Positions 1-6,376 are shown, numbered from the stretch's first letter. The stretch: 7,331 nt of DNA from Parachlamydiaceae bacterium (GCA_030679615.1 JAUXSJ010000259.1:1-7331); one strand, 5' to 3'. The notes: generated by a model not told the origin, from the letters alone. Made by a program: numbers and translations.

Positions 1-142
1 CGACCTGTTGAGCTTCTGAAAAAAAACGTTGTTCTTCAAAGGCTTGTTGGACTTTTACTCCTGTCACAACAACTCCTAAAGATAAGAGAAACATGACGAC
101 GAGCATTTCCAACAAAGTAAAATGATTTTTATTAATGATCAT
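1..142 (-). CDS. Type II secretion pseudopilin, N-terminal part (GspH/I/J-like), runs off left edge
   Basis: The first 47 codons of a pseudopilin are present; the rest lies beyond the left edge. The short basic leader MIINKNH is followed by FTLLEMLVVMFLLS, the class III signal seen in type IV pilins and T2SS pseudopilins. Phe8 would be mature residue +1 and Glu12 the conserved +5 Glu, followed by a hydrophobic helix to about residue 28. The residue before the expected cleavage point is His7, where the family almost always has Gly. The start at 142 is secure: a stop codon lies two codons upstream in frame, and later starts would lose the leader. The ribosome binding site is weak (AGG at 157-155, 12 nt upstream). 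Its place after gspG suggests a minor pseudopilin that would join the inner-membrane pseudopilus. With so little of the protein, H, I and J cannot be told apart. Confidence 0.88.
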   Translation of the reverse strand, partial: MIINKNHFTLLEMLVVMFLLSLGVVVTGVKVQQAFEEQRFFSEAQQV

Positions 143-229
143 TTTTTAATTAAACCTAAGGAGAAAAGGTTATTCATTATGTAAATTAATTTTGTTTAGT
201 CGGACCGTGGTCTTAAAATTATGTGGAGT

Positions 230-272
230 GCGGTGACTTGTCACCGCTTTCTTAGCTTCGACTTGTCGAAGC
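230..272. repeat. Tandem palindromes in the left arm
   Basis: There are two 18-nt palindromes: GCGGTGACTTGTCACCGC at 230-247 and GCTTCGACTTGTCGAAGC at 255-272. Each has 8-bp arms around a central TT, and they share the core GACTTGTC. Starts are 25 bp apart. The differing outer bases are compensated on both sides, which keeps each palindrome intact. Read on the plus strand, each folds to a hairpin with a CUUG loop. They could fold singly, or with the right arm into one long stem. Confidence 0.93.
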
Positions 273-398
273 GTTGCATTGTGGCTTTAGAAGGACTTCT
301 CTGAGACGCCTCATAAAGAAAATTAATTCATAGGAACTGAAACTTCGATATTTTTTAATTGAAGCCACAGATAAGCTTGCCTAAGGCCACAACGCAAC

Positions 399-441
399 GC
401 TTCGACAAGTCGAAGCTAAGAAAGCGGTGACAAGTCACCGC
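399..441. repeat. Tandem palindromes in the right arm
   Basis: This is the mirror image of the left-arm pair: GCTTCGACAAGTCGAAGC at 399-416 and GCGGTGACAAGTCACCGC at 424-441, again 25 bp from start to start. On the minus strand, the sense strand of the secretion operon, these read with GACTTGTC cores and come first in the RNA after gspG. Confidence 0.93.
418..441 (-). terminator. Possible intrinsic terminator after gspG
   Basis: On the minus strand the GC-rich palindrome 441-424 is followed directly by TTTCTT (423-418), a hairpin and short T-run like a weak rho-independent terminator, 47 nt past the gspG stop codon. The T-run is interrupted and the loop is tight (CUUG). Because the element is symmetrical, the same arrangement occurs on the plus strand at 230-253. 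It might end or attenuate transcription between gspG and the next pseudopilin, or the longer stem might form instead. The call rests on shape only. Confidence 0.35.
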
Positions 442-488
442 ACTCCACACTAACTTTTAAGTCCAAAGGTCCGATGACATAAATAGAC

Positions 489-902
489 TTATCGCTGTTC
501 TCTGTTGCTTTTAAACATTGTTCCTTGTTTAGCTGCCTGATAATCTTTGTATTTTTGTGATTGTATATCGATTTCACCGGTTTCATTATTAATCGACACG
601 GAATAATCGTTACCCCAACCATCTTTTTCAAGATCACTAGCATTTTTTACGAGTTGAGATTGTTTAAGAACATCTTTCCATCTTGTATCAATTGTAGCTC
701 TATCTTCAGGATGCGTTGCTAAATGCAAATCTAATACAGTATGAATTTTTTCAATGCCTGTTTTAGTCTTAAAGGCTTTTCCTTCTTCTAAGCTTCCCGT
801 GTAGTTATAGGCAATAACCCCTGTAATCATCGCAATTAAAAACATCACAATCATCATTTCAACAAGTGTGATGAAGCGTTTTTTGAATTTTAATTGATTC
901 AT
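489..902 (-). CDS. gspG: GspG, major pseudopilin of the type II secretion system
   Basis: This 137-residue protein, a normal length for GspG, would be the main subunit of the periplasmic pseudopilus. A basic leader (MNQLKFKKRF) precedes ITLVEMMIVMFLIAMITG, the pilin-type signal and N-terminal helix. Glu15 is the +5 Glu, which makes Ile11 residue +1 and Phe10 residue -1; the family normally has Gly at -1 and Phe at +1. The C-terminal part has the GspG-like DGWGNDY (94-100) and GEIDIQS (109-115), matching the family's D-x-WGN-x-Y and GEIDI-x-S pattern. It then departs from it: the Gly/Asp-rich calcium-binding loop expected at the end is replaced by a Lys/Gln-rich tail. It lies 50 nt after gspF and has a good ribosome binding site. 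The inverted-repeat element begins 14 nt beyond its stop. The odd processing site and tail look lineage-specific rather than like decay. Confidence 0.92.
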   Translation of the reverse strand: MNQLKFKKRFITLVEMMIVMFLIAMITGVIAYNYTGSLEEGKAFKTKTGIEKIHTVLDLHLATHPEDRATIDTRWKDVLKQSQLVKNASDLEKDGWGNDYSVSINNETGEIDIQSQKYKDYQAAKQGTMFKSNREQR

Positions 903-906
903 GCTA

Positions 907-911
907 CCCTC
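907..911 (-). promoter_or_regulatory. Ribosome binding site of gspG
   Basis: GAGGG on the minus strand lies 4 nt before the ATG at 902. It is one of the clearest Shine-Dalgarno sequences in the window and fixes the gspG start, which also gives the expected short basic leader. Confidence 0.7.
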
Positions 912-952
912 ATTTTTTTCTTTTAAACTTAAACTTGAATAAACTTAACTTT

Positions 953-2140
953 TTAACCTACTGAAAAAGAACTAACGTCTGTCAATGGAAGTAAAATGGC
1001 CAATAATACCGATCCGATGACCATTCCCATCACAATCAAAATCATCGGTTGTGCTAATGCCATGACTCTATCCAGCGTTTTTTCTAATTCCTGTTCATAC
1101 ATATCGGCAATTCTATTAAGCATTGTGACATTAGTTCCAGATTCCTCTCCAACAGCTAACATTCTCGCTACTAAGTTAGGAAAATACTTAGAACGACTCA
1201 GTTCTTGACTCAATGAATTACCTTCAATAATTCGACCCTCAGCAATTTGAACTTCTTTTTCAATGACAGCATTTCGCATAACACCTCTTGAAATCCTCAA
1301 GGATTCAATCATGCTTAATCCACCTTGTAAAAGTGTTCCCATTGTTCTACAAAATCGCGCTACAGCTGTCTGAATGACTAGATTTTTTAATAGAGGCACT
1401 TTTAATATCGTTTTTTCTAGCCAACGTTTGCCTTCTTTAGATTTTAATTTCCAAATGGACCAAGTCGTAAATCCAACGATGACAGGAACATATAGCCACC
1501 AATAATCTCGGAATATATGGCTTAAGCCTAAAATCGCGTTAGTAAATCCATTTAATTTGCGGTCTGCGAAAATTCCCTCTAATGAAGGAACAACAAATCC
1601 TAATAACAAAGCAATAATCAACATTGAAAATCCACCTAAAACAGCAGGATAAATCATCGCAGTGATAATTTGTTTTTTCAGTTTCATTTGTCGTTCTAGA
1701 AAATGTGTTAATTTTTCTAAGACAGGCCCTAATGTCCCTACGGCTTCCCCAGCTGCCACCATTCCACAATATAAACGATCAAAGCTATCCGGATAGGCAT
1801 TCATTGCCCCAGATAAGGACATCCCTGTACGAATTTGTTCACACAAACTAAGAATAATTCGGTGATAGGATTCTCCCCTAGACTGTTCTTCAATAGCTGT
1901 TAGGCTTTCGAATAAAGGTACTCCTGCATTAATCAATTGAGATAACTGTACAGTAAAGGCAAGAAGATTATCTCCTTTTAAATTTTCTCGTTTGGAAACC
2001 TTTTCTTTTGACTTTAGACTCGTGATTAAAATGCCTTGTTCGCGTAATTTTGATTTAGCATCTTTATCATTCTGTGCTTCTATAACGCCAGATCTTTTCT
2101 TTCCTTTAGTATCAACATATGAATAATGAAAAACTGGCAT
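953..2140 (-). CDS. gspF: GspF, inner-membrane platform protein of the type II secretion system
   Basis: This 395-residue protein is full length for GspF/PilC. It sits in the inner membrane and links the GspE ATPase to pseudopilin assembly. It has the standard two-repeat layout. The first T2SSF domain (about 60-185) contains QLINAGVPLFESL and MVAAGEAVGTL (127-137). The second (about 258-385) contains the matching LLQGGLSMIESL and MLAVGEESGT (327-336). Three membrane helices are visible at about 165-186, 213-232 and 363-386. The N-terminus (FHYSYVDTKGKKRSGVIEA) is the usual family opening. Every expected motif is present and nothing is truncated. The start follows the gspE stop by 2 nt, so translation is probably coupled. 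Confidence 0.97.
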   Translation of the reverse strand: MPVFHYSYVDTKGKKRSGVIEAQNDKDAKSKLREQGILITSLKSKEKVSKRENLKGDNLLAFTVQLSQLINAGVPLFESLTAIEEQSRGESYHRIILSLCEQIRTGMSLSGAMNAYPDSFDRLYCGMVAAGEAVGTLGPVLEKLTHFLERQMKLKKQIITAMIYPAVLGGFSMLIIALLLGFVVPSLEGIFADRKLNGFTNAILGLSHIFRDYWWLYVPVIVGFTTWSIWKLKSKEGKRWLEKTILKVPLLKNLVIQTAVARFCRTMGTLLQGGLSMIESLRISRGVMRNAVIEKEVQIAEGRIIEGNSLSQELSRSKYFPNLVARMLAVGEESGTNVTMLNRIADMYEQELEKTLDRVMALAQPMILIVMGMVIGSVLLAILLPLTDVSSFSVG

Positions 2141-2142
2141 AA

Positions 2143-3783
2143 CTATCCTTGTTCCTCAATTCCACGAGCAACCCTTAAGACCTCTGCTACAGTCGTTTGA
2201 CCATTTCTTACAAGTTCAGCACCATGTCGCAATAAACTGATCATTCCTTCTTCGATTGCTACTTTCCTCATTTCTATCGCGTCAGGGCTCTGTACAATTT
2301 GTTTATTAATGGCATTTGTAACCGGCATTAATTCATATACACCTTGACGCCCTTTGAATCCAGTCTGATAACAATAGGCACATCCTATTCCATGATATAA
2401 ACAATTATCAATTAGATCTTCTTGTTTTAAACCAATACTTTGAAGTTCTTTTAGACTAGGCTGATAAGCTTCTTTACATTCAGGGCAAATGCGACGCACC
2501 AACCGCTGGGCTAATACTCCAACTATACAAGATGAAAGAAGATAAGGTTCAATTCCCATGTCCACTAAACGCGTAATAGCAGAAGGTGCATCGTTTGTAT
2601 GCAAAGTGCTAAGTACCAAGTGACCCGTTAACGCAGCTTGAATAGCAATTTCTGCTGTTTCTTTATCCCTAATTTCTCCCACCATGATTACATCTGGATC
2701 TTGACGGAGAATGTGTCTTAAACCTGTTGCAAAGTCTAATTTAATCTTATGGTGTACTCCTATTTGAGCAATTCCTTTTAGATTGTATTCCACAGGATCT
2801 TCAATCGTCATAATATTGATTTGATCATTGGCCATTTCACAAATTGCACTATAAAGAGTTGTTGTTTTACCGCTACCCGTTGGACCTGTCACTAAAACAA
2901 TTCCTTCAGGCAAATCTATCAATCGAATAAATTGCTCGAAAACAGTTGGTAACATTCCAATTTTATCCATACCCAATAGAACATTCCCTTTATCGAGAAT
3001 CCTCATCACAATTCGTTCTCCGCCTGCAATTGGAACGGTACTCACCCGAAAATCGATTTCACGACGTCCCATTCTTAGTTTAATCCGACCATCTTGGGGA
3101 AGGCGGTGCTCAGCAATATCTAACTTTGACATCACTTTTATACGTGTTAGCAATTGAATTTGATAGTCTTGAGAAGGAGCGTGACGATTTTGCAAAACAC
3201 CGTCAATTCGATACCTCACCCTCATCCCATTTTCAGAAGGCTCAAAATGAATATCTGATGCACCTTGTTGAATTGCTTCAGTTAAAATAAAATTTAACAA
3301 TTGAATAATAGGGGATTGTTGACGACTTTGATCAAGTAGATCATATACTTCTACTTCACCATCCCTACCATCTTCATTTTTATCACTTAAATCAGCAATT
3401 ATTTGCGAAGCAGCACCCTCTTCCGTATCATAACAATCATGTATGGCTGAAAGAATAATCTCTCTAGGGCTATAAACAGCATCAATTTCACAATTTAATA
3501 AAAATCGCATCTCTTCGATAGGTGACAAATTAAGGGGATCTGCCACTGCGACAATGACTAGATCTCCTTCATCCTTAATAGGCAGAATCGTATGTTTTTT
3601 GGCAAATGAATAAGGTACCTGTTTAAAACGCTCTTTACTTACTGTAATTTCTGAAAGATCTGTTAAAATATCCATCCCCAACTGTTCTGCAAGTTCAGCT
3701 TGAGGATCATTCACCAAAATCTTTTTTTTGTGAACGGGAGGATCAATGCTTTTTTCGGTTGAATCTGCATTACCCTCCTTCAT
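2143..3783 (-). CDS. gspE: GspE, cytoplasmic ATPase of the type II secretion system
   Basis: This protein is 546 residues from the ATG at 3783. GspE is the hexameric ATPase that powers pseudopilus assembly. In this numbering the order is: an N1E-type domain (about 25-120), ASDIHFEP (175-182) of the N2 domain, Walker A GPTGSGKTT (300-308), Asp box IMTIEDPVEY (324-333), Walker B DVIMVGEIRD (364-373), and His box TGHLVLSTLHTN (386-397). A tetracysteine zinc module follows: CPEC (433-436) and CAYC (468-471), 31 residues apart, typical of GspE and PilB. All catalytic motifs are intact. The frame stays open upstream to a TTG at 3843 (20 more residues) with another ATG at 3810. I prefer 3783 because GAAGAG lies at 3798-3793, about 9 nt upstream, and the overlap with gspD is then only 14 nt. 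From recall, gspE mutants in Chlamydia trachomatis have altered secretion into the inclusion; this was not checked. Confidence 0.97.
   Translation of the reverse strand: MKEGNADSTEKSIDPPVHKKKILVNDPQAELAEQLGMDILTDLSEITVSKERFKQVPYSFAKKHTILPIKDEGDLVIVAVADPLNLSPIEEMRFLLNCEIDAVYSPREIILSAIHDCYDTEEGAASQIIADLSDKNEDGRDGEVEVYDLLDQSRQQSPIIQLLNFILTEAIQQGASDIHFEPSENGMRVRYRIDGVLQNRHAPSQDYQIQLLTRIKVMSKLDIAEHRLPQDGRIKLRMGRREIDFRVSTVPIAGGERIVMRILDKGNVLLGMDKIGMLPTVFEQFIRLIDLPEGIVLVTGPTGSGKTTTLYSAICEMANDQINIMTIEDPVEYNLKGIAQIGVHHKIKLDFATGLRHILRQDPDVIMVGEIRDKETAEIAIQAALTGHLVLSTLHTNDAPSAITRLVDMGIEPYLLSSCIVGVLAQRLVRRICPECKEAYQPSLKELQSIGLKQEDLIDNCLYHGIGCAYCYQTGFKGRQGVYELMPVTNAINKQIVQSPDAIEMRKVAIEEGMISLLRHGAELVRNGQTTVAEVLRVARGIEEQG
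2146..2150 (-). promoter_or_regulatory. Ribosome binding site of gspF inside the end of gspE
   Basis: AAGGA on the minus strand ends 5 nt before the gspF ATG (2140). It lies within the last codons of gspE, supporting coupled translation and the chosen gspF start. Confidence 0.65.
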
Positions 3784-6349
3784 ATTCACCACACTCTTCT
3801 GTACAAACATCAAGCATATAATAACGTTCTCTTGGACGACCAAATAAAATAGTCATGCTACCTTGCATTAAGCGATTTTTTTCATTTAAATGAGCCTCTT
3901 CTACACATTGAAGGTAATAAGGAATATCTCCTGGTCTAACACAAAGAAGTTCTTGTCTTAAACATCTCATATGATCTTTTGGATCTTTAATGATATGAGG
4001 TGTTAAAAGAATAAACATTTCAGTGGAGCTGTCTTCTAAAGAGTTAATACTAAATAGTTTTCCGATGCCTGGTAATTCACCGATAAAAGGAATAGCTTCT
4101 TTAGAATCTTGAGTATTTTTGCGGCGCAAGCCTCCTAAGATAATAGATTCTCCATCAGCGACATCAACCATATTTGTAATGTGACGTCTTGTGACATCTG
4201 GTCGGGTTGGATCTCCTCCAGGATGAATCGTATCAAATGTAATATCTGTTTCTAAAGTTACATAATCATAATCTTGATCGTCTTCCTCACAACCACTGAT
4301 ATGAATTGTTGGCTTTATACTTATCGTAATACCATATTGGGCACGAGTATAGGCGTCTTTTAAGGTCACTCCTTTTGCGGTTTCTACTTCAAATATCCCC
4401 GTATTAATGGAAATATCTTCATTGATTGCAATCGTAGCGGGAGTTTGATTAAGTGTTGTAATAGAAGGACAAGAGTTAAATTGAATGTCATCTTGATTGA
4501 GTAAAAAGCGATAAACTGCATCGAAAGCTGGGATTCCGCTACTTGTTTTCTTTCGACTGATAAAGAATTCAGTAACCCCAGCATTACCTGGAATAACTGC
4601 ATCTAATCCTAAAGGTGCGATGTTATTAAATGTACCACCAGTAAGATGTAAGTTAGCAGCTGCATCACCAATTCTTAAAAGATTTAAACCATAACTGGTC
4701 GAGCGAGTAAGGATTTTTTCAAAGAGTAAAGTTTCGATGTGAACCATTTTTTTAGGAACATCAAGTTTTCGCATTAATTCTTTTAGTTTAGGAAGCGTGT
4801 CTACTTCAACCACCATGACAATGGCACCCGTTTTGAGATCGACAATAAAATTGTCGCGATCAACATTTGCTTCGGTTGGTGCAAAAATCCGAGGTTGTGC
4901 AGGGGCTGGATTTACAACATAACCCCCTTCTTGATAATAACCTTCCTGTCCATAGAGAGTTGGAGGGGGTTCTTTTTGAAGATAAGGAAGTGGTGGAGGT
5001 GGCGGAATAGGAGGTCCTTGATTTTGAGCTCCAGGTGTGTTAACAACGACAACCTTATTGACATCTTGAGGTGGCCCGCCACCAGGGGGTTGTTGTTGAA
5101 ATGCTCCTCCAAAAGGCCCAGGAAAACCATTTCCTGGTCCATAGCCAAGTGGACCATAACCAGTTCCTGTGGCAACCATTAAATTATAAATTCTAAATAA
5201 AATATCTGCTAATTCTTCAGGTTCAGAATGCTTTACAGTATACCAATAAACGACACGATCTCTTGCTCCCCCGATGGATTCTTCGATATTTTGAATCACA
5301 TCTGTAGCTTTTTGAACTTCATCACGTGTTCCAACAATAAAAAGAGCTTGTGCCATATTTTGAAGAATAATGACTTTTAAACCATTGGGTTCGTTGATAA
5401 CTCCGCCTTCAGGCCCTGGTTTAATTTGGTCAAAAATCGTTTCTAAAATACGTGCCATTTCAGTTGCAGGTAATTTGGAAACCGGGATGAGACGATAATC
5501 CTTTGCCCCACGATTAGTGACTAAGAAATCAAACATTTTGAGGATGTCTTGAACATCAGTCACTTTTCCTATGACTAAAATATCTCTTCCAAATCTTTGT
5601 AAGATAGTTGTCACAGGATTAGTTAAAAATTGAAGGTTGTTCAAAATAAAATTTACGTCCGATGCTTCAGGTGAAATGACAAAGCCAACACGTGCATTTG
5701 GAGGTAAAATCTCTAAATCAATTCGGCGATTTGTTAAAGTTTTTAAATCGGAATGATTTTCTTTAAACAGATATAATTGACGTAAGTAAGGATTGAGTTC
5801 TTTTAAGCCTACTCCGTTTTGACTCAAAATAAGTTCAAGCATTTCATTCCAAGACGCCCTTGGAATCGGAAGATTCGAATTGATGCTTAATCTGATTCCA
5901 CCGACTTCTGGAGGAATTAAATACACATAGTCTTGAGAGCCATAGTCGATAATAAGTTGTTCAAGATTAGTGTCAGGAGCATGCCATAACCCATAAAGAT
6001 CTTCATTACTTTGACGAGAAGCCATTTCACGCCAAGTTTCTTCTAAGTGATTTAAATAACGTCTTTGCTCATTTATTTCTGAAAGAAGAAGACGAAAGTC
6101 CTCTTCAGAAGCATTATTATTATATAATTGATTGACTTCGCCATATAACTGGCGGATTCTTTGATGAATTTCAAGGGTTTCTTGATTAATTTGTTGTAAA
6201 AACCTTTCTGTATCAGGGTCGAGACCACTATCTGAAGCTCTCAAACTTTCTTTTTTTTCAGATAACGATTGACCAGATAAGTGATTTAAAAATACTAAGA
6301 AAGAAAGGGAAAGGCAAATAATATGCTTTAAAGATACATGGATGGCCAT
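3770..6349 (-). CDS. gspD: GspD, outer-membrane secretin of the type II secretion system
   Basis: This 859-residue protein is longer than most GspD. A signal peptide (basic KH, hydrophobic 10-21, likely cut near residue 26) sends it through Sec. An acidic, Gln/Glu-rich helical stretch (about 47-112) looks like a coiled coil not usual in classic GspD. N0-, N1- and N2-like domains follow at about 141-205, 210-278 and 283-358. An N3-like domain starts at about 366 (YWYTVKHSEPEELADILFR) and resumes at about 497-530. It is split by a Gly/Pro-rich insert (395-465) with PPIPPPPPLP. The secretin core (about 535-790) shows ADGESIILGGL (731-741) and IPFIGELPGIGKLF (753-766), the family signature. A 70-residue C-terminal tail holds five Cys (796, 803, 815, 849, 853). 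GspD forms the multimeric outer-membrane channel. AGGA lies 10 nt before the ATG, and the preceding gene ends 27 nt upstream. Confidence 0.96.
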   Translation of the reverse strand: MAIHVSLKHIICLSLSFLVFLNHLSGQSLSEKKESLRASDSGLDPDTERFLQQINQETLEIHQRIRQLYGEVNQLYNNNASEEDFRLLLSEINEQRRYLNHLEETWREMASRQSNEDLYGLWHAPDTNLEQLIIDYGSQDYVYLIPPEVGGIRLSINSNLPIPRASWNEMLELILSQNGVGLKELNPYLRQLYLFKENHSDLKTLTNRRIDLEILPPNARVGFVISPEASDVNFILNNLQFLTNPVTTILQRFGRDILVIGKVTDVQDILKMFDFLVTNRGAKDYRLIPVSKLPATEMARILETIFDQIKPGPEGGVINEPNGLKVIILQNMAQALFIVGTRDEVQKATDVIQNIEESIGGARDRVVYWYTVKHSEPEELADILFRIYNLMVATGTGYGPLGYGPGNGFPGPFGGAFQQQPPGGGPPQDVNKVVVVNTPGAQNQGPPIPPPPPLPYLQKEPPPTLYGQEGYYQEGGYVVNPAPAQPRIFAPTEANVDRDNFIVDLKTGAIVMVVEVDTLPKLKELMRKLDVPKKMVHIETLLFEKILTRSTSYGLNLLRIGDAAANLHLTGGTFNNIAPLGLDAVIPGNAGVTEFFISRKKTSSGIPAFDAVYRFLLNQDDIQFNSCPSITTLNQTPATIAINEDISINTGIFEVETAKGVTLKDAYTRAQYGITISIKPTIHISGCEEDDQDYDYVTLETDITFDTIHPGGDPTRPDVTRRHITNMVDVADGESIILGGLRRKNTQDSKEAIPFIGELPGIGKLFSINSLEDSSTEMFILLTPHIIKDPKDHMRCLRQELLCVRPGDIPYYLQCVEEAHLNEKNRLMQGSMTILFGRPRERYYMLDVCTEECGEYEGG
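4955..5167 (-). other. Gly/Pro-rich insert in the GspD N3 domain
   Basis: Residues 395-465 of GspD are dominated by Gly, Pro and Gln (GTGYGPLGYGPGNGFPG, then PPIPPPPPLP and KEPPP), with a Tyr-rich run after it (YGQEGYYQEGGY, 466-477). It interrupts the N3-type domain between its helical first part and the strand-rich second part. In known secretins the N3 domain has a flexible loop facing the channel at this place, so this may be an enlarged loop in the lumen. It is in frame and shows no stop codons, so it is part of the protein. Confidence 0.75.
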
Positions 6350-6376
6350 TCGTGATTAGTCCTATTTACTTGATGT

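Larger units (their letters stand above)
200..474. repeat. Long inverted repeat, MITE-like element with nested palindromes
   Basis: Positions 222-290 pair with 381-449. Of 69 pairs, 67 are exact; one exception (286/385) would be a G-U wobble in RNA and the other (278/393) is a true mismatch. A 56-bp block (222-277 with 394-449) is perfect. The symmetry continues outward less exactly, with small indels, to end motifs TCGGACC (200-206) and GGTCCGA (468-474). The loop is 90 nt (291-380), AT-rich and without an ORF. Small size, long terminal inverted repeats, no coding capacity and an intergenic position fit a miniature inverted-repeat transposable element or a large palindromic repeat. No target-site duplication is evident, and the copy number cannot be judged from one window. 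In the operon transcript it would form a very stable hairpin directly after gspG. Confidence 0.93.
143..488. other. Non-coding gap between the two pseudopilin genes
   Basis: This 346-nt stretch is the only long gap in an otherwise compact cluster. I see no credible gene on either strand. Most of it (200-474) is the inverted-repeat element listed separately. The remaining 57 nt on the left (143-199) are AT-rich and hold the untranslated leader of the downstream pseudopilin. On the minus strand they contain a TTTACA hexamer at about 187-182, but I found no matching -10 box at normal spacing, so I do not call a promoter. The 14 nt on the right (475-488) separate the element from the gspG stop codon. 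Confidence 0.8.

Noticed and set aside
2..17. Match of about 14 nt between the left edge and about 6579-6592 (cctgttgagcttc)
   Set aside because: Both copies encode the short peptide EAQQV in unrelated genes. The match is too short to be a meaningful repeat or attachment site.
139..177. 12-codon leader ORF whose stop overlaps the ATG of the left-edge pseudopilin
   Set aside because: It has no ribosome binding site and no regulatory-peptide feature. In AT-rich DNA such an overlap is easily due to chance.
230..441. CRISPR-like repeats
   Set aside because: The short palindromes occur as mirrored pairs within one inverted repeat, with no array of regularly spaced direct repeats and unique spacers, and no cas gene.
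416..643. 75-codon minus-strand frame overlapping the gspG 3' end and one arm of the repeat
   Set aside because: It lies in another frame of gspG, has no pilin or other recognisable features, and its end is translated palindrome.
903..952. AT-rich direct repeats (AAACTTAA-like) between gspF and gspG as an operator
   Set aside because: They are short and low in complexity, with no symmetry. This is probably ordinary AT-rich spacer.
996..1208. Plus-strand frame of 70 codons inside gspF
   Set aside because: It is antisense to the highly conserved C-terminal domain of gspF and has no features of its own.
4895..5182. Open frames on both strands across the GspD Gly/Pro-rich region
   Set aside because: Gly/Pro-rich coding sequence lacks stop codons in other frames. 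gspD is continuous through the region with convincing domains on both sides.
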